Positions 24,438 to 36,853 of a stretch of 64,000 nt of DNA are shown here, piece by piece. The stretch is from NCBI GenBank assembly GCA_902805475.1, contig CADCSX010000002.1, positions 3,968,001 through 4,032,000 of the forward strand, given 5' to 3'. Origin of the DNA: Entonaema liquescens (lineage: Eukaryota > Ascomycota > Sordariomycetes > Xylariales > Xylariaceae). A program made the translations under genes and the position numbers. Within the stretch, counting starts at the first letter, position 1, and each line of letters opens with the position of its first letter. The notes beneath the pieces are model-generated. The model was given only the letters and a program-made list of their open reading frames with translations. It was not told the DNA's origin and searched no databases.

Positions 24438-27400
24438 TGCGATGCTTCTCGTAGTGTGGGTAAGATGTTTTCTTCTCGCCCGCAACTTGACAGTTCCCTG
24501 TGATGTAAGTGAAGCATATGATGTAAAGGTGTGTTACCGATACCCAGGTCCGGCAATGAGGAGTAAGTGGGAAGAACCGGGATGCTCCCTCATTCTATCC
24601 CAGAATGGTGGTTTCTACTCCGCACGCTGTCGCGTGTCTGTCAAGGATTAAAGGTCACACGCAGGACTTATCTCACTTTGTTAGACACAGATTGGTCTCG
24701 ACCAATTGCTATACTTGTGATCATGGACGTCGGTGCCATATCCAGCACATTTGGCTCTGGGTAGCAACTAGTTGAGCATCATTAACCCGATAACCGAAGT
24801 AAGGACTCCGGCGGTGTAAACATATTTATTAATACACATATGGGATATGCTTTAAGCATACCCTTCTTGTGCGATAGGCTTGCTTGAGGGGTAACTGTAA
24901 TGAGATAAGTGTTTGCTTGTCCGTATAGTTACATGATGCTATCACGATCTAGACATTTCATGATAATACCACAGTAGAGCTTGATGGTACAACTGTGATA
25001 AACTTCATGAGAAGTTCCATCGAGAATACTAGGCGCATAGGGGGTTTTATTCCACGCATCTATTAGAACGTGTAAACTAATAACTGACGTATGCGCATGA
25101 TTAATAGAAGTAAATATAGCTCGGTAGTTTAGGGTAAGGTTATTTGAATAATCGAAGTAAGAATATAGCGCTTGCGCTTATAAAGTTGTTGGTATCACGG
25201 TGTAGTTAAAAGACTTCTTACTTGCCTTATGACTCTGAAGACCATTAAGAAAAACTGAGCTATCACACAATATCAAATCATTCGCCGCGGTTCTGGATGT
25301 AAGCGCGGCATGTCATGCAAGAGTGTCTCGGGGACTTATAGCTTAATTGTTTAGGTAGATATCTCTCATCGGAGTTACGAGAAAAAAAAAAAAGAAAAGT
25401 CTTCATTTTAAAATAGCCGAGGATAGCCTCCTTGTGAATGACGTAAATGATAATTAAACTGCTATTGCTGAGCCGTTTTGACATACGGCACTTGAAGAAT
25501 ACCTAGGTATTAGTTGTCAGATTATGGGCTTTGACAATTACCTAGGTTGGTTAAAATAGTGCCACGCTGCCAGCAAGTACCTACCGAATCTAATATAGCT
25601 CCTACTTCCTCCTAATTGTTGTGGCTATATAAATATCTTGGTCGTAAACTTGTCAAATAGCCTATAAAAGAACATGAACATAGACCGTCATTATAGTAAG
25701 ATCTATTAAGTCTTGGTTGTATGATTTGATTCCATCTTCGACTCAGACATGTCGCAGCCGTGAAAAGAAAATATACCGCACAATGCCAATCAGTTACGGG
25801 GAATAAAATTACTCCAAGGGCTTGGAGAGACGAGTGCATTGGCGAAGTTGTACGAGCTGCGACCTTCGGGATGCACGCTATCCATCCGTTACCTATATTT
25901 ATAGTACTAGAGCAGGAAATTATTATATTGATGTTATTATATTGATGTCGGCAATCTGCAAATTCAATCTTTGGCGAGGTGCTTTCAAAGAGCAAAGTTG
26001 CCTCATTTCCACCAAGATAGATGGCGCATTCTTTATATATCCTTCGGGGTTTTACCCGGATCGTGCAGGCACAGGCAAGCGCACGTTTATAAGTTGTAAG
26101 TCATCCAAAGAGATGGATATTAATGCAAGACAGAGGCTCCTATTTGTGGTACCCATAATTGTGATGGCATAACAGGTACCTGCATTCCAACTTATAAGAA
26201 AGAACTTTGATAGGTCTAAAGATCCGATCTACGAGACGTCGCCAAGAGATACCGTACCGTAAACATCCTGCTTGAGGGAGTATTTTACGATTTACGATAT
26301 CATAACAACGGCTATTGAAACCAATTTGACCTGTGCGGCAGAAAACACGAACTGTCCAAGCTCGAAAGCGAGGGCGCAGCTACGCACTAAGAGACGAACA
26401 AATTTCATTCTTACGTATGTTTGAATAACCAAGTCCCGTATAAGCCAAGCAAGGCAAGGGCATGATTATTGGGAAGCCTGGTTTTTGGGAATACTTGGCA
26501 AATGTGGGATCGAGGGGTGCCGGGGTGTCGTAAGATGTCAGAAGAGAGTAATTTGCCAAAGGGTCAACGATTATGTGGTTTTATATGTTTGATGTGTTTG
26601 ATGTGTTTGATGTGTGAGAACTTACGCAGCTATTGTCACATACACTACACGTATATGTAGGAATATATAGGAATATGTAGGTGCCTAAGGTGCTTAGATG
26701 TCCCCTTGCTAATGTTTTGTAAGCTAATAATCAATTGATTTCCGCTAGCTTACAATATCCGTACGGAAACAGCCAAAAAAAAAAAAAACAACCTGAAGAA
26801 TACTTTACCAATCTCTCGTATTGACGACATCCCCCCTTATCGGTCTATGTAAGCCACCTGCAAGGGGAATAAAAAACAATAAACTGTTTTTTTGTACGTA
26901 GTTACCTATGTACCTAACGTAGCGCGTTGTACTACTAGGTATTAAAGACCCATTTGGCATGTTTAGCTTAGCTTACAGCCCTAAGTGCCGATTGGGCAAC
27001 GATAAACAACGATAGACAAAACTCAGTTCCGGGGTTCCCCATTTTGGACCCATATTTTGATGAATCTCCAAATTGAGTTTACGGTTCGTAAGGACCATCA
27101 CAAGTATATCACTAGTATCACTGGTATATCACAATGCTAGACAAAGTTTAATCCCCTGTTCCCCTGTTCCCCCACAAACCCGTAATCCGATGCCGAATAC
27201 AAAGTACATTCTTCCTTGTACCTTTCAGTTCCGCTTTCTCCAAATTTCGCATCTTTCTCTCATCTCTCTCTCGAGTCAACATGCCGTCTGCATGGCGTGC
27301 CGCGACCCGCTCAAGCGGCGGCGCCTAATGTTACCATCTACACCCGAATTCCTACAGTTTAAGTCACGCGGGCCCATACTGTTGCTTGCTCCATGCTATT

Positions 27401-27825
27401 CATGCTACTCATGCTGCTCGCGCTCTTTGGTCTAGGCCCGAGAGAAGACGCACCAGCTTGCCAACAACTTGGAATGTTGTCAGCTTGCAGGGTCACGCCG
27501 CCTCAGACCTTCGAAAAAGGGATACGCGGGAGACATGGGAGACATGGCGGACAGGGAGGTGAGAACAGGCCTCAGACCTGGGAGGGCGTAAGGCGAGGTG
27601 GAATCCCGTCAGATGATGTCGTGGAATGCTTGTTAGCCCTGCCCTTCTGGTTCTCCATACAGTACCCTATCTCAAGCGTGTTCTCTCCTCTTATATCAAG
27701 CATATGAAGCCCAGGCGATACCTCCCCCATCCTGGACAATGCCGCTTTCCTACATTTCCTCCTAATTTCACGCGACACGTCGTCCAGTTCCCGCTCGGAG
27801 GTTTTCCGAGGCTTGTGGAACTTCA
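24438..27825. other. Intergenic region (3.4 kb), no gene supported
   Basis: Mostly AT-rich from about 24780 to 26460. It contains A-runs near 25382-25393 and 26776-26787 and a 9-bp tandem repeat at 26586-26615. GC rises from about 27280 to 27800, just before the esterase. ORFs there (for example 27073-27435) start at non-ATG codons and show no domain. Confidence 0.5.
26586..26615. repeat. 9-bp tandem repeat, unit TGTTTGATG, about 3.4 copies
   Basis: Three exact units followed by a partial one, in intergenic DNA. Confidence 0.9.
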
Positions 27826-29510
27826 ATGATCACGATAAAGGTAGCTATTCTCGTGCTGTGCCACTTGTGCTGCCTTGTGGTCGCCGTTGACACTGCTGTC
27901 GATTTGACATGCAATAAGTACGTCGGCTTCTCTACGCCGAACGGCATCACGCAATGGCTTGGCATACGGTTCGCCGCTCCGCCCGTCGGTGATCTAAGGT
28001 TTGAGCCTCCGCAGGATCCGCCATGCAATAAGACAACGCAAATAGCCGATCAGGTACGTGTTTTCTTAGGTAGAACCTATTACAGTTACAATTCTACATC
28101 CAAGGATCTTTACTAAGACCTTTGTTTTTATAATAGCATGGAAAACTTTGCCTATCGACAAGCAATTCTCCGCCAGACAGTACTCATTCAGAAGATTGTT
28201 TATTTCTCGATGTGTATGCGCCGACCGGCGCCACGCGGCACTCAAAATTACCCGTATTCTTTTTTATCCAGGGTGGGGGCTTCAATGTCCTCAGCAATCC
28301 GAATTTTAATGGGTCCGGTCTAATTGAAGCCAGCGGGAACTCCATTGTCGTTGTCACCTTCAACTACCGTGTAGGGCCGTATGGATTCATAACCCACGAA
28401 GACCAGATCACGCCTAATAATGGATTGCGCGACCAGAGGAAAGCGCTTGAATGGGTTCAAGAACATATATCCCAGTTTGGCGGCGATCCGGGACACGTGG
28501 TTTTGGGCGGTGACTCAGCGGGCGCCGCTAGTATCAGCCTTCAAATGGTAGCTTACGATGGTAAGAAGACCGATTTGTTCCATGCCGCCGCAGCTGAGTC
28601 TGTGTCATTTGCTACGGTCCTTACCGTTGAAGAGAGTCAGTACCTTTACAACAATTTCTCGGCCCTTGTCGGATGCTCAGGTTATTATTCTCTCGACTGC
28701 CTGAAAAATAAGACTGCCGCAGAACTCCAGAGCCAGAACACAGGCTTGCCTTATCCAGGTGAGCTGTCGAAGCCATTGTATTCTTGGAACCCGGTGCTCG
28801 ACTACGACTTTCTCACGGACTACACGTACGACTCGTTCGCTAATGGTAAATTCGTCAAGATCCCCGTCATCTACGGCGATGATACCAATGGTGGGACAAC
28901 CTTCACGCCTAGGGACACATCGACGCTAGCTCAAAGCGAAGCATTTCTACGCGCTCAGTTTCCTTACTTAACCCGGGATCACCTGGACGAAATCAGCGAA
29001 ATGTATCCAAACAAGAACGACAGCTGCCCTAGCACTGGTTGCTACTGGCGCCAGGTCAGCGACGCGTATGGCGATATGAGATATATGTGTCCTGGTTTAT
29101 ATATATCTTCGGCTATGAGGAAATATGGCGTGAGTCGCTCATACAGCTACCGATACAATGTCGAGGATCCAGACCAAATCGCCCAGGGGCTTGGCGTGCC
29201 TCACACCGCAGAGCTGGCAGCTATATGGGGGCCTGAAAATGCTGGAGGTGCACCGGCGAGTTATTTAAATGACGGCATTAATGTTCCAGTCATTCCCATC
29301 ATTCAGGCGTATTGGACAAGTTTTATCCGAACTTTCGATCCGAATACGTACCGGCACCCCGACTCGGCACACTGGGAGAGGTGGGACAAGGGAAAACAGA
29401 ACCGACTCCTATTTGAGACAGGCGGCGATACTACCATGGAAACCGTGGATAAGGACACACAAAGTCATTGTAAATATTTTGCGAGCATTGGCGTGGATAT
29501 TCGCCAGTAG
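27826..29510 (+). CDS. Secreted type-B carboxylesterase/lipase, catalytic acid apparently replaced
   Basis: Two exons, 27826-28053 and 28137-29510, give 533 aa; the 83-bp intron has donor GTACGT and acceptor ATAATAG. A hydrophobic N-terminus (IKVAILVLCHLCCLVVAVD) is a likely signal peptide. Alpha/beta-hydrolase landmarks are the family signature SEDCLFLDVYAPT across the splice junction, the oxyanion loop QGGGF, the nucleophile elbow GGDSAGAAS (Ser about 203), and the His motif GVPHTAELAAIWG (His about 432). The catalytic acid is usually Glu in a word like TNEGT. Here the protein reads DDTNGGTTF, with Gly at about residue 328 (codon 28890-28892). Paired cysteines and NxT/NxS sites fit a secreted glycoprotein. 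Substrate is unknown; activity is doubtful unless another acid serves. Confidence 0.88.
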
Positions 29511-30021
29511 GGGGGGCATTTGGGTTGGTTGCACAATTCTCAGCCTCATAGCTGGGAGTCGGGGTTTATATTATGGTTCTGTGGACGGGTGGGAATAGAA
29601 AGAACCAATATTGGCATAGGGTTAATTGGGTTTAGCTTAGAGATAGACAGGTCTAGGCTGGTGATACCCTTTTCGATACATTATTTTTTTTCTTCTATTG
29701 TCAATAAACAGAAGTCAAAGCTTCTTTTTAGGAGTAACTCTAGAGGGTGCCTTTTCTGCATCCGCGTTAGCGATGTGATTGTTCACAAGTGCCCAACAGG
29801 GAGAGTGAACGTCTCTCTAGAAGGTACCTCAGCAGACAAATGGTTTAATACCTCATATACTTGGGATTAGAGTACCTGTATATAGGACAATTAAGTAATG
29901 GAAACATAAGCGCCTTTCTGACAATGCACCTGCTACCCGACCCTGAACGGATACCCATCAGAACGCCAACGTCGTAACTCGGGTATTAAAAAGGCAGAAA
30001 TTCAGAATTAAGCAGTCGCCA
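29511..30021. other. Intergenic region between convergent genes
   Basis: This is shared 3' flank of the esterase (+) and the coiled-coil gene (-). No gene seen. Confidence 0.65.
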
Positions 30022-30543
30022 TTATTTCTTGGGACTTCTCTGAGAAATCTCAGCCTTCAGCGCACCATTCTCCTTCCTCAACTCCGCCACCTCCTTTCTC
30101 AGAGCGACCGCCTCGGTGCCCATCGCCAAGCGCTCCTCAAACATGCTCTTCACTACGCTCCGCGCCTCTCCGTTCGCCTCGGCAAGCGCGTCCACAGACC
30201 GCTGCAGGTCGCGCTGCAGGGTGTTCTTGGTTCCAGTCTTCCACGCCGCGTTGCCGTTGCCGTTGCCGTTGCCGGTGCCGTCCTTGCAGTACCGGTTGAA
30301 CTCGACGACGAGCTGGGCGTGCTCAGCCTGCAGTCGGGTGTACTTTCTCGCCAGGCGATCGCTGTGCTGCTCTGCTGAGAAGGCCCGCGCGAAGAGCTGG
30401 TTCACGAGGGCGAGTGCTACGGGGGGGATGTCGACGCCGTGTTCGCGCAGCTCGGAGAGGATGGCGAGGATGGCGGCGTAGCCTTCGTCGGCGGGGGTGC
30501 TGTGAAGGCCGGGGGATAGGAAGAGTTTGAGTCCGTTTTCCAT
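30022..30543 (-). CDS. Coiled-coil protein of unknown function, 173 aa
   Basis: One exon starts MENGLKLFLSPGLHSTPADE. Residues 1-50 form a helical globular part (EGYAAILAILSELREHG). From about 55 the sequence is heptad-like (DRLARKYTRLQAEHAQLVVE), interrupted by a low-complexity GNGNGNGN linker. A second coil follows (EEVAALRKEVAELRKENGAL-like sequence, about 140-168), ending in a basic tail SPKK. There is no signal peptide or membrane segment. I do not recognise the family. The high GC and regular codon use of the frame, compared with the AT-rich flanks, support coding. Confidence 0.7.
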   Translation of the reverse strand: MENGLKLFLSPGLHSTPADEGYAAILAILSELREHGVDIPPVALALVNQLFARAFSAEQHSDRLARKYTRLQAEHAQLVVEFNRYCKDGTGNGNGNGNAAWKTGTKNTLQRDLQRSVDALAEANGEARSVVKSMFEERLAMGTEAVALRKEVAELRKENGALKAEISQRSPKK

Positions 30544-30614
30544 TGGGATTTTTCTTTTGGGGGAGTGGGTGTGAGTAGGAGGTAGGTAGGTTGATAAGTA
30601 CCTAGGTGGGATGG

Positions 30615-30670
30615 GATAGGATAGGAGGTGAGAGGATAGGAGGTGAGAGGAGAGGAGAGGAGAGGAGAGG
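30615..30670. repeat. Purine-rich tandem repeat
   Basis: Two copies of GGATAGGAGGTGAGA are followed by a run of GAGAG units. It lies just upstream of the coiled-coil gene start. Confidence 0.85.
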
Positions 30671-31091
30671 AGTTAAGACTCACTGTCCCCCCTCTGGATG
30701 GTAGTGAATAGTCGCGGTTTAGGAAAGGCAGCGTTTAGAAAACGCGCCGGGTTGGATATAAGTTAGGTAGGTAGTAAACACTCTTCGAAACTTGTTATCG
30801 TGCAATCGAGTTTGAAATAATATGCCGATTATACGTTTGAGACTAGACGATGTCAGTGGATGTTGACTTATGCAAGTGGGTTAAGAGGTAAAGGTTTGTA
30901 GAGGCTTACATGCATTGGCAATAGGTTTGCAGACGATGATTTGATCTCGAAGTTGAAGGATTAACATTCGTAGAAGTAATTGTAAATGAATGTTGAATTT
31001 ATTTCCAGTTGATAAGTTGGTGAGTTGGAAATATTTATGGGTTTGTTTAGGTATTCACCACGATAATTGTTAATAGAATAGATGTAGGTAA

Positions 31092-31125
31092 GTACGTAAG
31101 GTACGTAAGGTACGTAAGGTACGTA
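31092..31125. repeat. 9-bp tandem repeat, unit GTACGTAAG, about 3.8 copies
   Basis: Exact consecutive units in AT-rich intergenic DNA. Confidence 0.9.
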
Positions 31126-33389
31126 TGTTAGGTATGTGTGTAGGTCCGCACCCTTTTTTCCTTTTGTATTTTTGCAGCTGCCTTTTAGTTGACACTCGGT
31201 CTCTTTGTCCCTCCCTCAAGGCGTAGCTTCCGCTCAAAAGTCTCACATGATTAGTCGGTGACATAATTGTTGTCCAGTACCAACTCGACTCTACTAAGGG
31301 AGTCACCAACGTTTCGAGTATCAGTTGGCAAACTATCTACGTAGCACGCAGCACGTAGCACGTAGCAACGCGCACATTTCGAGCTAGAGGCTTAGGATAA
31401 ATAACTACCCCCGGATTAAGGTCCATAGGTAGTTTTCCTAAATGTTAGTTAGTCTCTTTCGGCAACCTAGCAAATGGTTTAGGAGGTTCCAGCTGTTAGT
31501 GTGAAGGCCTAGATACCTAGAGCTAATTCACATTGGGATTCTGCGTGTTAAATATAATGATGTATTATGCAGCTTGAGCAGAGTTGTGCTAATTATAGCA
31601 TTGTAGCAAGAAATAAAGCTTTTCATAGCTATTATGCGCACAAGGTTAGATGCGCCACAATAATTCTCATTCAGGGACATTCGGTAGGTACAATTTTGAA
31701 TATAGTGTTGCTCTTTTCCCGTCCAACTCGAGATGCTTTACCTTGCCGCTACTACAGTACACTCTTTGTCCTCTCTTCGAACCATTACGGGCCTCAATTC
31801 TAATAAAGCTCTCTCCGCAGGGCATATTTGAATGTTTACGCTTCGAATTATTCCAAGACTTTGCTCGTGAGTCGCTCCCGCTAAGCTTATAAGTCATGCA
31901 TCGGGTAGTTTATCATATATCCTACGGAATAGATTAATCCAGAGCCAGGGGCAAAAGGTAAAACACCTGATTCTGACGACATCGAATTAATACTTCATTA
32001 TAAAATGACAGCATCCTATTTAAGATGGGCTCAGCTAAGGAGTAAGTTTATAGGCTAAGTGTAGGTAGGAAAGCTATAACGAGTCATTTGCTGACACCAA
32101 GAACCCGCTCAAATGGAAATATGAGATAATTTGGGAGATCTACTAGCTTTATTACCTATTTCTAGTGGCTTGCTCTACAATAAAGCACCTAAGAATATCA
32201 GTGTGTAGACCATAATGTAAGTACCTAGAAAACCAAGGTGATTGCGTGCGGGTATTTATACGGCTCCAAATATCTGCCGCTCTTAATACTCTATATACTA
32301 TTTCAAAAGTTCTTAAGAGTCAATGTTTATTAATAAAAGAAATTTGATCGAATGCATTATACTAAGAATTATTCCTGGTCATCACTCGAGCTATCTTAGG
32401 TATGGATAGATAGGTACCTAGGCACGTATAAAAAGACAAAGGCGCTCCTTAGCAGAGAACTATGGAACATACAATTATATGAGTTGAATACTAACAACAT
32501 AGTATAGTTAGAATTTCCTTAACTACTGTTGATTTTATCACAGTATGGACGCCCCGGTACTCAACCAACTCTCTCTCTAATTGGCCAACCGACAACCAAC
32601 GTCAAACTCCTATTTCGGATCCAGTGTTGGCCTCTAAATTTCATCGGAAATTATTCCTTAGGTAAGGGATAATGTATACCTATACATGATGGGGTTGACG
32701 TTGTACTGAGTAGCTTCCATTAAGATGCCCGGCGCCGGGGTTACGGTACCGGCCTATCTCTGTCCGAGGAAGACCAACCTGGTCAGATCTCGCCCGCGAT
32801 TGGTTAGTCCGGCTACGTGATAACCTCAAAATGGCACCAATCACAGATACGACATCATTCAAGAAACAGGATCCTCCCGCCGTCCTAAAATGCCGTAGGT
32901 GAGTGCAGCCCCGCATGCAAGTTCCCTACGCAGCAAAGAACACAAGCATACTCACCTTAGGTACCTAATGCATGAGAGAAAGTCATGTGGGAGAATCGGC
33001 TGGTTTATAGGCTTCGCAGCTTCTTCTCCAAAATATAGGCTTGATGAAGTTATTGGGCAATATTGTAAAATTGGTCCGTCCTGCGGGATCCTCTCCCATC
33101 CCCGCTCCGCTTTCTCTCATGTAGTCTTATATTAGTCTAAGCAACTGTAAAACTTGAGTTGTTAATATGGCAATTCCTGAAATTACTCGGAGCTCTAGTG
33201 GTAACTTATGATGATCCTATTTGAGATCCCCCCTTCCCTCCATGAGCTACACCTTCCGCTCCCTGAATTGCTATCGTCTAGATCAAACTCTGAATAGTGC
33301 TTATTAAAAGCCATAAATTTTATCAAATGCAAACCATTCGAGCCATACTTTGATTTTGCCAGTTCAACCCCCAGGAAAGTCTTCTGAAG

Positions 33390-36097
33390 ATGTTCAAGCA
33401 GTGTGAATACGTACCAACTAACTATGCGCTGGACGCTTCGCAAGAGACAAGCTCAGAAAAAGCTCCCTCACTAAGGCTCCTCGCTAATGGCAAGAATAAC
33501 CATGAAACATGCCAGTTCATATTCGAAGCGTTGCGTCCGAATGTGTTTCGCACCGCTTTCACCACTGCTCAGCACCCATTACCACCATATCCCAGCGCAA
33601 GGCGTCCGGAGCCTGCCTTTGGAAATGTCAGTCCCGAGATTAGCATTGACACAGAAAAGCGTTCTCAAACTATCAAACTTGAAAACATAAAAGTCGATAT
33701 CGGCTGGTCCAATACCCCGATTGTTTCTGTTTTCCTGGACGGCCAGCAGAAGCCGATTCACCGCGACTTAGACTTTCGATCATATACTATCGATAGCACC
33801 GGCGTTGCGCATTATACAACTTATAAGTCAGATAGCCTACATGTTGGTCTCGGAGAGAAGGCCGCACCGATGGATCTTAGCGGTCGGGGATTTAATATCA
33901 CAGCAAGCGATACTTTCGGGTACGATGCTTACCTGACAGACCCCTTATACAAGCACATCCCTCTGCTAATCAATACCACTCCCAACGGCTGCGTGGGTAT
34001 CTTTTCGACTTCTCATTCCCGAGCAATTTGGTCTGTTGGATCCGAATTGGACGGAATGTGGGGTCATTACAAGGTCTACCGGCAGGCCCACGGCGGGCTT
34101 GAAGAGTACCTCATAGTTGGGAAGACCGTAACTGAGGTTGTTCGATCTTACGCTGAGTTGGTAGGTTTTCCTTTACTCATGCCCCGGTATATGATGGGCT
34201 ATATCGGCGGCGGTATGAAATACAGCATGGAAGACTCTCCGCGCGCGTGTGACTCTATCCTCAACTTCATCAAGAACTGCGAAAAGCATGGTATGCCGTG
34301 TTCGGCCTTCCAGATGAGCTCGGGGTATACCGTAGCCGAAACTGAGCCCAAGACGAGGAACGTTTTCACTTGGAACCGCCATCGCTTCCCAGACCCACGA
34401 GGATTCACGCGCGAGTGCCATAAGCATGGTGTTCGTATTTTGGCGAACGTTAAGCCGTATGTCTTGGCAAATCATCCAGCCTACTCGGAACTGTCACGAT
34501 CTGGTGCTTTCTTCAGAGACCCAAATACCTCGACTACTGCAGTCACACGACTTTGGAGCGCCGGAGGAGGAGAAAGCGGAGAAGGTAGTCATCTTGACTT
34601 CACTTCTAAGGCGGGGTATAATTGGTGGTACAATGGAGTGAAGACTCTAAAGGAGGTTGGAATCGACGCCATGTGGAATGATAATAACGAATATAACCTC
34701 CCTAACGATGACTGGCAATGCGCGCTCGAGACTATCACCGTACCGCCCGGCGAATCTCGCAAACATGTTGGACTCTGGGGTAGAGCAATGCATACCGAGC
34801 TCATGGGGAAGAGCTCTCATGATGCGACAATCGAAGTCGAACTCGGCACCCGTCCCTTTGTTCTCACCCGCAGCGCAACAGCAGGTACTATGCGATATTG
34901 TGCGAGCTCTTGGAGCGGCGACAACGTAACAAGCTGGGAAGGAATGAAAGGCGCAAACGCGTTGGCGTTAAATGCAGGGTTCTCTCTGCTTCAGGTAAGT
35001 ATTGAGTTAACCAATTCTATCATACCCAGAAGTTTTATAACTCACTTATAAAGTGCTACGGCCATGATATTGGCGGTTTCGAAGGCCCCCAGCCTACGCC
35101 GGAGCATCTCGTTCGTTGGATACAACTCGGCATCCACTCACCACGTTTCGCTATCAATTGCTACAAAACCAATCCTGATGATAATCTCATAGGTGAGGTT
35201 ATTGAACCATGGCAATACCCGTCCGTGGCGCCCATCATTCGAGATGCGATTCAGCGCAGATACGAATTAGTACCGTATACGTATTCGCTCATGCTGAAGT
35301 CTCATCGAGAGGCAATCCCACCTCAACGATGGACTGGTTGGGGTTATGAGTCCGACCCTGTAGTCTGGACCAAGGAGTTACTGAGAGGAGACACGCAATA
35401 CTGGTTCGGTGATTCTCTGCTCATCGCAGGTGTCTACGAACCCGGTATCTCCAGCGCAAAAGTTTATCTCCCAAATCAAAGCGGGAAGGACCTGGGATTT
35501 TTGAACCTCTCGGCACCATACCAATACCTCGAAGCGGGTAAATGGCACGGGATCTCTTCGACTTGGCATAGCTCGATCCCCGTGCTTGCGCGCATCGGGT
35601 CTGTCGTACCGACAGGGAAGCCTAGGCCGACTACATGCATCGCCGCGGAGGATCCAGAATTTCCAGGTATGGAGAAGGACGACTACAGAGCAGCTGAGAT
35701 TTTCCCTCCACCGCTTGATCAATATCCTCACTGGCCTAAGGGTAACGGGATCTCAACGCCCGGTAACACGCTTGCGAACACGACTTGGTTCCACAACACA
35801 TGGCTTGAGGACGACGGTGTAAGCCCCGCGGAAAAGCCAACGCTCTGCGAGGTCAGTATCGCCTACGGCGTATCGGGTGAAGAGATCCGCGCCCAGGTAG
35901 GATTGAAACACTATAGCGAATATAAGCCGTTGTGGATTAATAATGGCATCACGTTGGTGCTACCCGTCGGCGAAGAACGCCCTGTTAAATCGGAAAGCAG
36001 CGGAGATCTTCAGGACTTGGGACGCGACGAGAAAGGTCGGCGTATCTGGAAAATTAGTGTCGACGTGAAAGATTCGGAGAGCAAAGATTTGAAGTAA
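33390..36097 (+). CDS. Glycoside hydrolase family 31 protein (alpha-glucosidase/alpha-xylosidase-like)
   Basis: Exons 33390-34994 and 35054-36097 give 882 aa; the 59-bp intron begins GTAAGT and ends AAG. The N-terminal beta-sandwich part has SDSLHVGLGEKAAPMDLSGR and TDPLYKHIPLL. The barrel holds the nucleophile motif MWNDNNEY (Asp about 431, codon at 34680) and the acid/base motif SWSGDN (Asp about 511, codon at 34920), then CYGHDIGGFEGPQ across the splice site, as expected for GH31. No signal peptide is visible, so the enzyme is probably intracellular. Family members release alpha-linked glucose or xylose; the substrate cannot be told from sequence alone. The frame stays open a little upstream of the ATG at 33390 (to about 33354), so an earlier exon is possible. 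Confidence 0.92.
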
Positions 36098-36259
36098 AGA
36101 CTAATGAGGATCGGGATTAGATAAATATGTGTATGATATTCGATTTGTTGTAAGGAAAAGAATAATTACATGGGATGGGATGCTGGCTTGTTTTCTAGCG
36201 GCATAGGGTTACGTCACAACCGGGTATAGGCACTAATATCGCGCGTAAGTAACATCTAA

Positions 36260-36330
36260 GCATCAGTGGTTTAGTGGTAAAATCCATCGTTGCCATCGAT
36301 GGGCCCCGCGTTCGATTCGCGGCTGATGCA
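36260..36330 (+). tRNA. tRNA-Gly (anticodon GCC)
   Basis: Seventy-one bases fold as a perfect cloverleaf. The acceptor stem GCATCAG pairs with CTGATGC and is followed by discriminator A. The D-arm is TGGTTTAGTGGTAAAATC. The anticodon stem CATCG/CGATG encloses loop TTGCCAT, and the T-arm is CCGCG-TTCGATT-CGCGG. There is no intron. A T-rich tract follows at 36331-36339, fitting RNA polymerase III termination. Confidence 0.97.
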
Positions 36331-36853
36331 TTTATTTTTCTACCTCAACATTGAGGTATTTGTTTGTTTTAGTATCTTTATTTTCGATTTCTTTTTGTCC
36401 TTTTCCCTTATATCTAGTCCGCTATGGTGTACTACTATCACATTGATCCATTATTGCCCTGTTATCCCTTTAGCAACCACTTTTTTTAGCACATGTTGGA
36501 GTTGTGAGAGTGTCCCTTGCTAACGGGTTCCTTCACCGGATCCCAGCACTGTTGAGCATGATAATACCTGGTTTTGTAAGAGGCATGAAGTGGGGATACT
36601 GCTGGGGTTGGAGGAGTCATCGCGGCTGAGTTGCATCCGTTTCAGCCCCCGCTACAACTCATCCTTCCGGAGACAGGATCACTCATGAGGTAGCCGACTA
36701 GTTGATAACCAATGTTCTAATTACTCTTATGCTTCACTTTTACCCTATTCAACTTTGTTAAACAACTGAGTGACAAGTATCAACGCCGTTGTCGAGCTCA
36801 TCTCAGCTATGATATAATACAAGTGAAGTCTCCGGGTCTACTGTGTTACCAGT
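36331..36853. other. Intergenic region between tRNA-Gly and CorA-like gene
   Basis: It starts with T-rich runs after the tRNA. No gene seen. Confidence 0.65.

Larger units (their letters stand above)
30544..33389. other. Intergenic region (2.8 kb) with simple repeats and one exon-like ORF
   Basis: It includes a purine-rich repeat block at 30615-30670 and a 9-bp tandem repeat at 31092-31125. A short GTAGCAC repeat lies near 31340-31365. The sequence is AT-rich and ORF-poor from about 31400 to 32660. An exon-like ORF starts at ATG 32831 (context TCAAAATGGC) and reaches a GTGAGT donor at 32899, but no matching downstream exon could be fixed. Confidence 0.5.

Noticed and set aside
24438..24485. 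N-terminal extension of the MFS protein
   Set aside because: The extension begins at TTG; the first in-frame ATG is at 24437.
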